Below, in pieces: positions 14,174 through 22,067 of a DNA stretch of 26,405 bases. The position numbers and the translations under genes are program-made. The notes below the pieces were generated by a model that was not told the origin of the DNA, made no database searches, and worked only from the letters and a program-made list of their open reading frames with translations. This DNA comes from DAIRUQ01 sp036803245 (lineage in GTDB: Bacteria > Chloroflexota > Anaerolineae > UBA1429), in assembly GCA_036803245.1 (NCBI GenBank), contig DAIRUQ010000037.1, forward strand, positions 1-26,405, read 5' to 3'. The stretch's first letter is position 1. Each line of letters starts with the position of its first letter.

Positions 14174-15421
14174 ATGCCTCTCTCTGATCTCTCCGGCAAG
14201 GCCACTATCATCATCTTTGGCGCGTCAGGCGACTTGGCCCGGCGCAAGCTGGTCCCAGCGCTCCACGCGCTGGCCTGCGAGCTACCCTCCTTTGCGAAGC
14301 AGATCCATGTCGTCGGCGTAGCCCGTAGCGAGCTTTCCCTACCGGCGCTGCTCACCGACTATTACGAAGGTGTCGAGACGTATTCGCGGCTGAATCCGCA
14401 GGTCTGCTCACTTTGGGACGGCTTTCAATCTCGCTTTTCCTACATTGAGGGTGAATATGGCGACCCTGACACCTATGCCAGGTTGGGGCGAGAGCTGGAG
14501 CGTCTCGAGCGCGAGCAAGGTATGCCCCCCAACCGCCTGTTCTACTTGGCACTGCCGCCGCAGGTCTATCCCCGCGTCATTCAGCAACTGGCCGAGTCGG
14601 GGCTGCAAGCGGCACCGACCGGTTGGCAACGGATCATCGTCGAGAAGCCATTCGGGTACGACCTGAAGAGCGCCTGCGAGCTGAACCAGGCCCTGCATGC
14701 CGCCTTTCACGAAGCCGATATCTACCGAATCGATCACTACCTCGGCAAAGAGACCGTCCAGAACCTGATGGTCTTTCGCTTTGCCAACGCCATCTTTGAG
14801 CCCATCTGGAACCGCCGCTACGTCGACCATGTCCAGATCACCATGGCCGAAACCGAGGGCGTCGGGCATCGGGCCGGCTACTATGAGCGCGCCGGCGCCA
14901 TTCGCGACATGCTCCAGAACCACCTGCTGCAGCTGCTCAGCCTGACGGCCATGGAGCCGCCNNNNNNNNNNNNNNNNNNNNNNNNNNNNNNNNNNNNNNN
15001 NNNNNNNNNNNNNNNNNNNNNNNNNNNNNNNNNNNNNNNNNNNNNNNNNNNNNNNNNNNNNGAGGGCATGCACCTCTGTCTCCAGTCCAAGACGCCAGGC
15101 GCGGGCATGCGCAGCCAGACCATCGGCATGGACTTTCGTTACGAGCGGCTGCTGGGCGACGAGCAACTGCCCGATGCCTACGAGCGTTTGCTGTTGGACG
15201 CGCTCCAGGGTGACGCTTCGCTATTTGCACGCGCCGACGAGATCGAGCGGGCGTGGGAGTTGGTCGATCCCCTGGCCGGGCTCCCGGCCTCGTGCCAGTA
15301 CCAGCAGGGCTCGCGCGGCCCGGCGGCTGCCGACCAGCTCGTCGCCCGCGATGGTAGGGGCTGGTTCTCGGCCACCAGCCGCGACATGTCCTCGTTGCCA
15401 ACGCCCTCGTCCGACGGCTGA
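14174..15421 (+). CDS. zwf: Glucose-6-phosphate 1-dehydrogenase, interrupted by assembly gap
   Basis: First enzyme of the oxidative pentose phosphate pathway (glucose-6-phosphate + NADP+ to 6-phosphogluconolactone). N-terminal nucleotide fold IIIFGASGDLARRKL; substrate and catalytic segment YRIDHYLGKE, with VEKPFGYD before it; then NRRYVDHVQITMAE and GAIRDMLQNHLLQLL. After 100 Ns the frame resumes with the C-terminal part (DAYERLLLDALQGDASLF, then RDGRGW), as in family members. The family's sequence between MEPP and the resumed part is about 130 residues, but the N run spans only 33 codons, so about 300 bases more are missing than drawn. Start at ATG 14174 after GGAGCGAGGGGG; an upstream in-frame ATG at 14144 lacks support. 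Not a pseudogene as far as visible. Confidence 0.93.
   Translation: MPLSDLSGKATIIIFGASGDLARRKLVPALHALACELPSFAKQIHVVGVARSELSLPALLTDYYEGVETYSRLNPQVCSLWDGFQSRFSYIEGEYGDPDTYARLGRELERLEREQGMPPNRLFYLALPPQVYPRVIQQLAESGLQAAPTGWQRIIVEKPFGYDLKSACELNQALHAAFHEADIYRIDHYLGKETVQNLMVFRFANAIFEPIWNRRYVDHVQITMAETEGVGHRAGYYERAGAIRDMLQNHLLQLLSLTAMEPXXXXXXXXXXXXXXXXXXXXXXXXXXXXXXXXXXEGMHLCLQSKTPGAGMRSQTIGMDFRYERLLGDEQLPDAYERLLLDALQGDASLFARADEIERAWELVDPLAGLPASCQYQQGSRGPAAADQLVARDGRGWFSATSRDMSSLPTPSSDG
14962..15061. other. Assembly gap of 100 Ns inside zwf
   Basis: Exactly 100 Ns, the conventional placeholder for a gap of unknown length. Comparison with the G6PDH family suggests the real missing piece is near 390-400 bases. 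The frame is kept only by chance of the placeholder length. Confidence 0.95.
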
Positions 15422-15464
15422 GTAGACGATTGGCTGCGGCGCCGCCCCCGGCGTTGGCGGATCT

Positions 15465-15493
15465 TTGGCGAAAGCGGGTCGATCCGCTACTAT
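15465..15493 (+). promoter_or_regulatory. Promoter for the DAHP synthase gene, with imperfect palindrome in the spacer
   Basis: TTGGCG (15465-15470), 17 bp, TACTAT (15488-15493). The spacer holds AGCGGgTCGAtCCGCT (15473-15488), a near-perfect dyad that could be an operator or the base of a leader stem. It lies 112 bp before the GTG start, leaving a leader of about 100 nt. Confidence 0.5.
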
Positions 15494-15605
15494 TGGGTCA
15501 GCTCGGAAGATACGAGATCCCCCGGCAGCGCCGCCGCGAGATGACCTTCCCCAGCACACCGCCGTGCCACTGCTCAACCCGCCCCTTTGGTTGCGAGGTG
15601 ATACT

Positions 15606-16622
15606 GTGATCGTCGAAATGCAGGCCGGTGCCCGCCAGGACCAAGTTGATGCCGTCGTCGCACGGGCTCGCAGTCTCTCCTGCGACGTTCAGCTCAATGT
15701 CGGCACCAACAAGGTCGTCGTCGCCATCCTGGGGCCGCACACGGGGCAGATCAACACCGATCTGTTCGCCGTGTTGCCTGCGGTTGCTTCGGTCACCCGC
15801 ATCATGCGCCCCTTCAAGCTGGCCTCTCGCGAGTTCCGCCAGGACGCGACGACGGTCAGAATCGGCGACCTTGTGATCGGAGGCAAGGCCGTGGTGATCA
15901 TGGCGGGGCCCTGCTCCATAGAGAGCCATGAGCAGCTCCTGGCCACCGCCAAGCACGTCCGCGCCTGCGGGGCCACCATTCTGCGGGGAGGCGCCTTCAA
16001 GCCGCGCACATCGCCGTTTAGCTTTCAGGGGCTGGGTGTGGATGGCATCGAGGTCGCTAGTCAGGTTCGCGAGGAGCTGGGGATACCGATCGTCAGCGAG
16101 ATCACCGAGCCTCATCATCTCGAGGACGTGGCGGATCGGGTAGATCTCTTGCAGATCGGCGCGCGTAACATGCAAAACTATGCCTTGCTGCGCGCCGTCG
16201 GCGAGAGCAAGAGGCCCTGCATTCTGAAGCGAGGGCTAGCCTCCACCGTCACCGAGTGGCTTCAGGCTGCCGACTATATCCTATCAGCGGGCAACCCCAA
16301 TGTGATCTTGTGCGAGCGAGGCATCCGCACCTATGAGACGTCCACCCGCTTTACGCTGGACATCTCATCGGTGGCCGTCGTGAAACGAGACACCCATCTG
16401 CCAGTGATCGTCGACCCCAGCCATGCCGCCGGACACTTTCAGCTGGTGCCCACTCTCGCCCGAGCGGCAGTAGCCGCCGGGGCCGACGGTTTGCTCATCG
16501 AGGTCCATCCCGATCCGATCAACGCGCTGTCCGATGGCCTCCAGAGCCTCACCTTTTCCGATTTCGCGAGCCTGATGCAAGAGCTCAAGGCCATCGCCGG
16601 CGCCATCGGACGCGAGATCTAG
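15606..16622 (+). CDS. aroF: 3-deoxy-7-phosphoheptulonate (DAHP) synthase, AroF (class I-beta) type
   Basis: Condenses phosphoenolpyruvate and erythrose-4-phosphate in the first step of the shikimate pathway. An N-terminal ferredoxin-like regulatory domain (about 1-70, MIVEMQAGARQDQVDAVV and so on) precedes the TIM barrel with AGPCSIES, RGGAFKPRTSPFSFQG, EITEPHHLE, QIGARNMQNY, LKRGLAST and VDPSHAAGH, all family landmarks. I chose the GTG at 15606, which has GAGGTGA five bases upstream and gives 338 residues, the standard length. The frame is open from 15465, but those 47 codons lack protein character and contain the promoter. The ferredoxin-like domain usually carries feedback control by aromatic amino acids. 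zwf upstream supplies pentose phosphate flux toward erythrose-4-phosphate (inference). Its stop is 9 bp from the convergent next gene. Confidence 0.95.
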   Translation: MIVEMQAGARQDQVDAVVARARSLSCDVQLNVGTNKVVVAILGPHTGQINTDLFAVLPAVASVTRIMRPFKLASREFRQDATTVRIGDLVIGGKAVVIMAGPCSIESHEQLLATAKHVRACGATILRGGAFKPRTSPFSFQGLGVDGIEVASQVREELGIPIVSEITEPHHLEDVADRVDLLQIGARNMQNYALLRAVGESKRPCILKRGLASTVTEWLQAADYILSAGNPNVILCERGIRTYETSTRFTLDISSVAVVKRDTHLPVIVDPSHAAGHFQLVPTLARAAVAAGADGLLIEVHPDPINALSDGLQSLTFSDFASLMQELKAIAGAIGREI

Positions 16623-16631
16623 CGTCAACGT

Positions 16632-17513
16632 CTAGTCGGCCAGGATATCTGCCACCGCCCGCCAGATGCGCCAGAGCTCGGCAGTCACCGGTCCGTCGGT
16701 GACCGCAGTCACGGGCTCGCCGCTGACCATAGCTCGCGTCACCGCGTCGTCGTAGGGTATCCGCCCGATCAGCGAGACACCTCGATCCCGACAAAAGGCC
16801 TCGATTTCGGCGGCACGGCTGGGTTTCAGATCCCACTTGTTCACAACGACCGCCGCCTCGACCTGAAAGTGGGCCACAGTCCCCAGAATGCGCTCCAGGT
16901 CATGCAGCCCAGACATGCTGGGCTCGGTCACGAGCAACGCCAAGTGGGTCCCGGCCGTAGCCGCGATGACCGGGCAGCCGATGCCCGGAGGGCCATCCAC
17001 CAGCATATAGTCTGCCTTTTCGCGGATCGCCCAGAGATTGGCATTCTGCTTGACAGTCGTCACCAGCTTGCCCGAGTTCTCTTCACCAGGGAACAGCCGC
17101 GCGTGAAACAGCACGCCCCAGGGTGTGCGCGACCGGTACCACTCGCCAGCCTGCGTTGGATTCATAGCGATGGCCTCAACCGGGCATTGGTAGTAGCAGG
17201 CAGCACAGCCCTCGCAGGCCACCGGATCGACGGCATAGGCCTCATCGCCGGCGAGCACGGCCTCAAATCGACACACCTCGGCGCACCGTCCACACGCTGT
17301 GCAGAGATCGGGGTCGATGACGGCTTTGACGCCGCCCTCAAAGGGCGTCGTCTCTTCCAGCTCCGGGTGCAGCACCAGCTCGAGGTTGGAGGCATCCACA
17401 TCGGCGTCAGCCAGCACGAGCGACGCCGTCCCTGATGCCAAGTGCGCCAGGCCAGCGGCCACTGTCGTCTTGCCGGTTCCGCCTTTGCCACTGAGAATCA
17501 GAATCTGTTTCAT
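16632..17513 (-). CDS. MinD-type ATPase with inserted 2x[4Fe-4S] ferredoxin domain (second of pair)
   Basis: 293 residues. Deviant Walker A GKGGTGKTT (10-18), then an inserted bacterial ferredoxin domain with CTACGRCAEVC and CEGCAACYYQC (two 4Cys clusters, about 71-113), then the second half of the ParA/MinD fold with VDGPPGIGCPV (switch II), VTEPSMSGLHD and VVVNKWD. COG1149-type proteins like this come as tandem pairs in anaerobes; their role is not firmly established and is thought to be Fe-S or metal-cofactor related. The start overlaps the stop of the preceding paralogue as ATGA (17510-17513). It ends 9 bp from aroF with no terminator seen between the convergent genes. Confidence 0.92.
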   Translation of the reverse strand: MKQILILSGKGGTGKTTVAAGLAHLASGTASLVLADADVDASNLELVLHPELEETTPFEGGVKAVIDPDLCTACGRCAEVCRFEAVLAGDEAYAVDPVACEGCAACYYQCPVEAIAMNPTQAGEWYRSRTPWGVLFHARLFPGEENSGKLVTTVKQNANLWAIREKADYMLVDGPPGIGCPVIAATAGTHLALLVTEPSMSGLHDLERILGTVAHFQVEAAVVVNKWDLKPSRAAEIEAFCRDRGVSLIGRIPYDDAVTRAMVSGEPVTAVTDGPVTAELWRIWRAVADILAD

Positions 17514-18373
17514 GCTACCGCCTCACGCACGCGGCCATAGAGCTCGAGGAGCCCTGTCCGCAACTCGGGAACAGTCTGGGTGATGGGCACGCCGTCGGCA
17601 TAGGACTCGGCGATGCGCCGCTCAAAGGGAATGCGCAGCAGAATCGGCACCTTCTCATCGAGGCAAAACCGTTCCACGCCATCATCGCCGATGCCATCGC
17701 GGTTGATGACGACGCCGACCGGGATGCCCAGCTCGTCGCGTGCCACCTGCAGGGCCGCCTGGAGGTCATGCAAGCCAAAGGGCGTCGATTCAGTGACCAA
17801 AAGCACAAAGTCCGCTCCCCGCATGGAGGCCACCGCGGGGCATGCCGCCCCTGGTGGCGCATCCAGCACCAGCACCCCTTTGTCGTCGTGCATTCCCCGC
17901 TTGGCCTGCCGGATGATCGGCACGGCGATGGGACGCCCGATATCCAGATGCCCGTGGGCGAACCGCATCGAGCCTACCCGCCCCCTGGCGACTGTGCCGA
18001 TGCGGTGGGGCACCTCACTGATGGCCCCTTCGGGGCAGACCATCGTGCAGCTACCGCACCCGTGGCAGAGATCCTCAAACACGAGCACCTTGTCGACCAC
18101 CACCGCTAGGGCATGGTACTGACAGACCTCGGCGCAGCGACCGCACAAGGTGCAGCGCTCCGCGTCCACGCTGGGCACCAACAGCTCGACAACCTCCTCC
18201 GGCCCCAAGGCCGGCCTCAGAAAGAGGGCAGCGTTGGGGGCTTCGACGTCGCAATCAACCAGCGTCACGCTAGCGACGTCGGCCGGCGGCTTCTCCAGCA
18301 AAGCCAGCGCCAACCCAACCGCAACGGTCGTCTTGCCGGTGCCGCCCTTGCCACTGGCCACAGAGATAATCAT
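17510..18373 (-). CDS. MinD-type ATPase with inserted 2x[4Fe-4S] ferredoxin domain (first of pair)
   Basis: 287 residues, a paralogue of the next gene with the same layout: Walker A GKGGTGKTT (8-16), ferredoxin insert with CTLCGRCAEVC and CHGCGSCTMVC, then LDAPPGAACPA, VTESTPFGLHD and GVVINRDG. The two proteins probably form a heterodimer, as ParA/MinD ATPases dimerise across the nucleotide (inference). AGGAG lies six bases before the ATG, and only 9 bp separate it from the upstream metallo-hydrolase stop, so the three genes make one operon. In related operons a NifB/NifX-like cofactor-binding protein is often nearby; none is seen here. Confidence 0.92.
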   Translation of the reverse strand: MIISVASGKGGTGKTTVAVGLALALLEKPPADVASVTLVDCDVEAPNAALFLRPALGPEEVVELLVPSVDAERCTLCGRCAEVCQYHALAVVVDKVLVFEDLCHGCGSCTMVCPEGAISEVPHRIGTVARGRVGSMRFAHGHLDIGRPIAVPIIRQAKRGMHDDKGVLVLDAPPGAACPAVASMRGADFVLLVTESTPFGLHDLQAALQVARDELGIPVGVVINRDGIGDDGVERFCLDEKVPILLRIPFERRIAESYADGVPITQTVPELRTGLLELYGRVREAVA

Positions 18374-18382
18374 CCTGTACTC

Positions 18383-19204
18383 CTAGAACTCGATCGCGCT
18401 GCCAGCCGAAAACGAATGGACACGGTCTGGCCATCTGGCCCAGAGACGCCGGATGGCCTGTTCACCGGTGCAGTGGTTGAGATAGAGCTGAGGGACGCCC
18501 AGTTCCTCCAGCGCCGCCTCCACGGCGGCAAGCTCCTGGTCTTCTGCAGTCGCGAGATGCGTACCTCCCAGCACCGCATGGATCGGCGCTCCCCAGTGCG
18601 CGCGGACATAGGCCAAGGTATTGCGCAGCCCAGCATGACAGCAGCCACAGACTAGCACCAACCCCTCGCCAGTCTCTAGCACCAACGACATGTCGTCTTC
18701 ATAGGGATCGGCGACCTCCCGCCCGTCCCGGATCACCACATGATGCGCGCTGGCGCCCCTTGGGTGGGGCCGCGGCTGAACCGAACCCGTTAGGAAGACC
18801 CCTGGCAGCAGCTCGGCCGGCTGTTCATGCAGGTGGAGCTCACTCGCCGCCTCCAGAGCCTCGCCAGCAAGGCCCAGGCCGATGCTCTCGGTGCCACCAG
18901 GGCGCCTGGAGTAGCGCGCAACCAGGCCTGCCGCGTGCATGTGCACCGGCAGCCCAGGATGCTGCTGAAGCAGCCAGGCCAACCCGCCCGTGTGGTCATA
19001 GTGGGCATGGCTCAAAGCGACAGCGCCGATGTTGGCTGCGTCTACCCCCAGAGACCGCAGATTGTGCTCCAACACCTCGCCGCTGCCGCCTGTGTCCCAC
19101 AGCAGCGTCCCGTCATCGCTGGTGATGAGCATTGCCAAGCCATGCTCGCCCCAAAGCGGAGAGCTCCTGCCCACGCAGTTATCGGTCACACATTGGATTC
19201 GCAC
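18383..19204 (-). CDS. MBL-fold metallo-hydrolase (dihydropterin ribofuranosyl-aminobenzene phosphate synthase-like)
   Basis: 273 residues. The metallo-beta-lactamase signature SHAHYDHTGG (HxHxDH), a later CGCCHAG segment placing His/Cys ligands, GGTHLA, and LNHCTGE near the end follow the COG1237 subgroup (often annotated as the methanopterin-pathway synthase), which frequently accompanies ferredoxin-MinD pairs. The substrate is unknown; a real methanopterin role is not implied. Start GTG at 19204 with GGGGGGAT upstream; no better ATG fits before MRIQCVTDNCVG. The gene leads the operon; a hairpin (19225-19259) lies just ahead of it, separating it from the oxidoreductase upstream. Confidence 0.88.
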   Translation of the reverse strand: MRIQCVTDNCVGRSSPLWGEHGLAMLITSDDGTLLWDTGGSGEVLEHNLRSLGVDAANIGAVALSHAHYDHTGGLAWLLQQHPGLPVHMHAAGLVARYSRRPGGTESIGLGLAGEALEAASELHLHEQPAELLPGVFLTGSVQPRPHPRGASAHHVVIRDGREVADPYEDDMSLVLETGEGLVLVCGCCHAGLRNTLAYVRAHWGAPIHAVLGGTHLATAEDQELAAVEAALEELGVPQLYLNHCTGEQAIRRLWARWPDRVHSFSAGSAIEF

Positions 19205-19224
19205 CGATCCCCCCTACGTGCCAA

Positions 19225-19259
19225 GGGCGGCTAGAGGCCCATCGGAACCTCTGCCGCCC
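19225..19259 (-). terminator. Strong hairpin between oxidoreductase and MBL genes
   Basis: GGGCGGC (19225-19231) pairs with GCCGCCC (19253-19259), then after one bulged base AGAGG (19233-19237) pairs with CCTCT (19248-19252). The stem is 12 bp with a 10-nt loop. It lies 43 bp after the oxidoreductase stop on the minus strand and 21 bp before the MBL start. There is no T tract, so it is either a Rho-independent-like terminator or an element in the MBL leader. Confidence 0.45.
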
Positions 19260-19302
19260 AGCTTACCAGCGCCATCTGCATCGTAGCGCGGCAGTAGAGC
19301 TC

Positions 19303-20346
19303 TTAGCCCTCCAGCACAACCTCATGTCCACTCTCGGCCGAAGCATAGATAGCGTCCAGGACGGCCTGAACGTCAAGCACCTGCTCCACCTTGACCACGC
19401 AGTCATGCTCGCCGCGGATACACCCCACAAAGTGACGAATCTCTTCGGTGTGTGCGCGCACTTCCGGCAACCTCGTGGGCGTCACATCGATGAGGGCGCC
19501 GTGTTGCTGCATGAACAGCTTGAACGGAGACGTCTGAGCGCCGCCCTCGGTGCCGATGACGCGGTTGCCGCTGGCGTCCTCCAGGTTGGCAGCCCAGCTA
19601 GCTCGTAGAATCAGCGTGGCACCATTATCAAAGCGAATCATGCCGATGCCCATGTCGTCCACGTCAAAGACCTTGGTATCCCAGGCCCCCCACGGGTTGA
19701 CCACATCATCGCGCTTGCCAAAGGCCATGTAGGTGGCCCCCATCACCGAGACGGGCTTGGGGTTGCCCATCAGCCACATGGTCAGATCCAGCGCATGCAC
19801 GCCGACGTCGATGAGCGATCCGCCGCCCTGCAGGCGCTTTTGGGTAAAGACGCCCCAGGAGGGAATGCCGCGCCGGCGGAGACACGTCGCCTCGCCATAG
19901 TAGATATCACCCAAGTCCCCTGCCTCGACATAGCGTCGTAAGAGCTGGGCCTCGCTGGTAAAGCGCCAGTTGAGGCCGATCTGTAGAATCGTGCCAGCGT
20001 CCTTGGCCGCAGCCGCCATCTCGTTCGCCTCGTCCAGGCTCATGGCCATCGGCTTTTCGCAGAGCACGTGTTTGCCCGCCTTGAGGGCTGCCACCGTGGC
20101 ATCCTTGTGAGCATAGTTGGGGGTGCACACCGAGACGGCGTCGAGGTCCTCTTGTGCCAGCATCTCTTCATAGCTGTCATAGGCCGCCGGCATGCCGAAT
20201 TCGTCGGCGAACGCCTGGGCGCGCCCCGGCATGACGTCGCACGCCGCAACCACCTGAACTCCCTCAGTCGCCAGGTATCCGGGCATGTGCGCGGCCTTGG
20301 CAATGCCACCAGAACCGATGATGCCCACCCTAATGTCGTCTGTCAT
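19303..20346 (-). CDS. Gfo/Idh/MocA family NAD(P)-dependent oxidoreductase
   Basis: 347 residues, standard for the family. An N-terminal Rossmann fold with VGIIGSGGIAKAAH, then CTPNYAHKDA and the catalytic-lysine motif CEKPMAMS, then the C-terminal alpha/beta domain with GGGSLIDVGVHALDLTMWLMG. These enzymes oxidise or reduce sugars, inositols or sugar acids. AAAGGAG sits at good spacing before the ATG. It follows xylulokinase on the same strand after 72 bp without a terminator, so a sugar or polyol substrate that ends as a xylulose-type ketose is plausible (inference). Confidence 0.93.
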   Translation of the reverse strand: MTDDIRVGIIGSGGIAKAAHMPGYLATEGVQVVAACDVMPGRAQAFADEFGMPAAYDSYEEMLAQEDLDAVSVCTPNYAHKDATVAALKAGKHVLCEKPMAMSLDEANEMAAAAKDAGTILQIGLNWRFTSEAQLLRRYVEAGDLGDIYYGEATCLRRRGIPSWGVFTQKRLQGGGSLIDVGVHALDLTMWLMGNPKPVSVMGATYMAFGKRDDVVNPWGAWDTKVFDVDDMGIGMIRFDNGATLILRASWAANLEDASGNRVIGTEGGAQTSPFKLFMQQHGALIDVTPTRLPEVRAHTEEIRHFVGCIRGEHDCVVKVEQVLDVQAVLDAIYASAESGHEVVLEG

Positions 20347-20418
20347 GTCGCTCCTTTGTAGATGATGAACCGGCTGTCTCTTGCAGGCGGCTCCTGGGCG
20401 ACTGGCGGCCAGCGCCTA

Positions 20419-21951
20419 CTAGCCCATATCGATCGACGAAACCTCTTTGAACGCCTGCCGCAACGGGGCATAGAGCGAGTGGTACACGCGATAGTAGGCG
20501 TCATAGGTCGCCTGGCGCTGCGCGTCGGGCTGCACCTCGTCGACCACCTTGACCGTTGCCCGGCAGGCCTCGGGCACGTTCGCGTAGACCCCCGTGCCCA
20601 CCCCCGCCAGCAGGGCGGCACCAAAGGCCGTGCTGTCGGTGACATCCACGGTGACCAGTTGGGTACCAAACACATCGGCCAGAATCTGGCGCCACAGGAG
20701 GCTGCGGGCGCCGCCGCCCGTCGCACGGACCTGCCGGATCGGCACGCCCAGCTCGCGGAACAGCTCGACTGAATCACGCAGGCTATAGGCCACGCCTTCG
20801 AGGACCGCTCGAACCATGTGACGTTGATCGTGGCGCAACGTCAGCCCAAAGTAGACTCCCCGCGCGTTGGGATCGGGATAGGGCGCCCGCTCGCCCGTCA
20901 GATAGGGCAGGAAAAGCAACCCCTCGCTGCCCGCGGGGGCCTGAGCGGCCTCAGCGGTGAGAATCTCGTAGGGGTCCACCCCTGAGAGCAGAGCCACCTG
21001 CTTTTCCGCAGCCCCCAGGGCGTCACGGAACCAACGGAACGACCCACCAGCCGAGAGTGTCACGCCCATCACATGCCAGGCATCGGGCAAGGCGTGGCAG
21101 AACGTATGGAGCCGCCCCTCTGGATCCAGCCGAGGCTGCTGCATATGCGCAAAGACCACGCCAGAGGTTCCAAGCGTCACCGAGACCAGTCCCGGCTCGA
21201 CGATGCCCGTCCCGACGGCACTAGCGGCCTGGTCGCCGCCGCCACCCACCACGGGGGTGCCCTCATTGAGCCCCGTCATCTCGGCCGCGGATGCTGTCAC
21301 CGCGCCCGTAACGGTCTGCGACTCGACGCACTCAGGCAACCAAGCTCTGGGAACGCCCAGCGCCTGGAGCACCTCGTCTGACCAGTCACGCGCTCGGACA
21401 TCCAGCAGCGCCGTGCCAGAAGCGTCCGAGACCTCGGTCACGAACGCACCCGTCAGCCGGTACCGGATATAGTCCTTGGGGAGGAGCACGTGGGCGACCT
21501 GGCCATACACGTCCGGCTCATGCTCGCGCGTCCAGATGATCTTGGGCGCGGTGAATCCGGGCAGGGCTGGGTTGAGCGTCAACTCAAGGAACCGCTCACG
21601 TCCCACCGTCTGCATGATCCACTCGCACTGCTCGGCTGTCCGCTGGTCGTTCCACATAATACAGGGGCGCAAGACACGACCCGCCGAGTCCAGGAGTACC
21701 ATGCCATGCATCTGCCCCGTCAAGCCGATGCTGGCGATCTCATCCGCCGCGATGCAGCCCTCGCGTAGCGCCTGCAGCGTGGCATCGCAGACGGCCTCCC
21801 ACCAGTGCTCTGGGTTCTGCTCGGCCCAGAGTGGCCGAGGGGTGCTCATGGGGTACTCGACAGTGCCCGAGCTCACCACCGAACCCGTCTCGTCGATGAT
21901 CAGGGCTTTGGCGCCCGACGTCCCGATGTCGATTCCGACAAGATAGGCCAT
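20419..21951 (-). CDS. xylB: Xylulokinase (FGGY carbohydrate kinase)
   Basis: 510 residues, full length. Phosphorylates D-xylulose to xylulose-5-phosphate, which feeds the pentose phosphate pathway. The FGGY kinase opening GIDIGTSGAKALIID, the XylB-type GLTGQMHGMVLLD (substrate loop), ILWND-like PCIMWNDQRTAEQ, GGGGDQAASAVGTGIVEPG and the C-terminal ATGGGARSLLWRQILADVFG (adenine/ATP site) are all in place. AAAGGAG lies 9 bases before the ATG. A promoter (TTGCCC-17-TACCAT) is just upstream. First gene of a two-gene unit with the Gfo/Idh/MocA oxidoreductase. Confidence 0.95.
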   Translation of the reverse strand: MAYLVGIDIGTSGAKALIIDETGSVVSSGTVEYPMSTPRPLWAEQNPEHWWEAVCDATLQALREGCIAADEIASIGLTGQMHGMVLLDSAGRVLRPCIMWNDQRTAEQCEWIMQTVGRERFLELTLNPALPGFTAPKIIWTREHEPDVYGQVAHVLLPKDYIRYRLTGAFVTEVSDASGTALLDVRARDWSDEVLQALGVPRAWLPECVESQTVTGAVTASAAEMTGLNEGTPVVGGGGDQAASAVGTGIVEPGLVSVTLGTSGVVFAHMQQPRLDPEGRLHTFCHALPDAWHVMGVTLSAGGSFRWFRDALGAAEKQVALLSGVDPYEILTAEAAQAPAGSEGLLFLPYLTGERAPYPDPNARGVYFGLTLRHDQRHMVRAVLEGVAYSLRDSVELFRELGVPIRQVRATGGGARSLLWRQILADVFGTQLVTVDVTDSTAFGAALLAGVGTGVYANVPEACRATVKVVDEVQPDAQRQATYDAYYRVYHSLYAPLRQAFKEVSSIDMG

Positions 21952-21985
21952 CGCACGTGCTCCTTTCGGCAGACCTCACCCGTCT

Positions 21986-22014
21986 ATGGTACGCCCATCG
22001 TCATGCGGGGGCAA
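21986..22014 (-). promoter_or_regulatory. Putative promoter for the xylB operon
   Basis: On the minus strand TTGCCC (22014-22009), 17 bp, TACCAT (21991-21986), 34 bp before the xylB ATG and just beyond the terminator of the ABC operon. The -35 overlaps a short GGGG/CCCC repeat. Confidence 0.45.
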
Positions 22015-22026
22015 GCCCCATGGCAA

Positions 22027-22052
22027 AGCGGGCGAGCCAGAGCTCGCCCGCT
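22027..22052 (-). terminator. Rho-independent-type terminator after the ABC exporter operon
   Basis: AGCGGGCGAG (22027-22036) pairs with CTCGCCCGCT (22043-22052), extended by 22037 and 22042 to an 11-bp stem with a CAGA/TCTG tetraloop. Read on the minus strand it begins 15 bp after the stop of the second ATPase gene and is followed by TTTGCC. A short T run and GC-rich stem fit a terminator. Confidence 0.7.
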
Positions 22053-22067
22053 ATCGATCGCTAGACG

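Noticed and set aside
14962..15061. zwf as a pseudogene or truncated enzyme
   Set aside because: The shortening coincides with a 100-N placeholder, both flanks match the family, and the stop is at the normal C-terminus.
18383..19204. Methanopterin biosynthesis enzyme
   Set aside because: The annotation of this MBL subgroup is often transferred too far; no other methanopterin gene is in the window and the organism appears bacterial.
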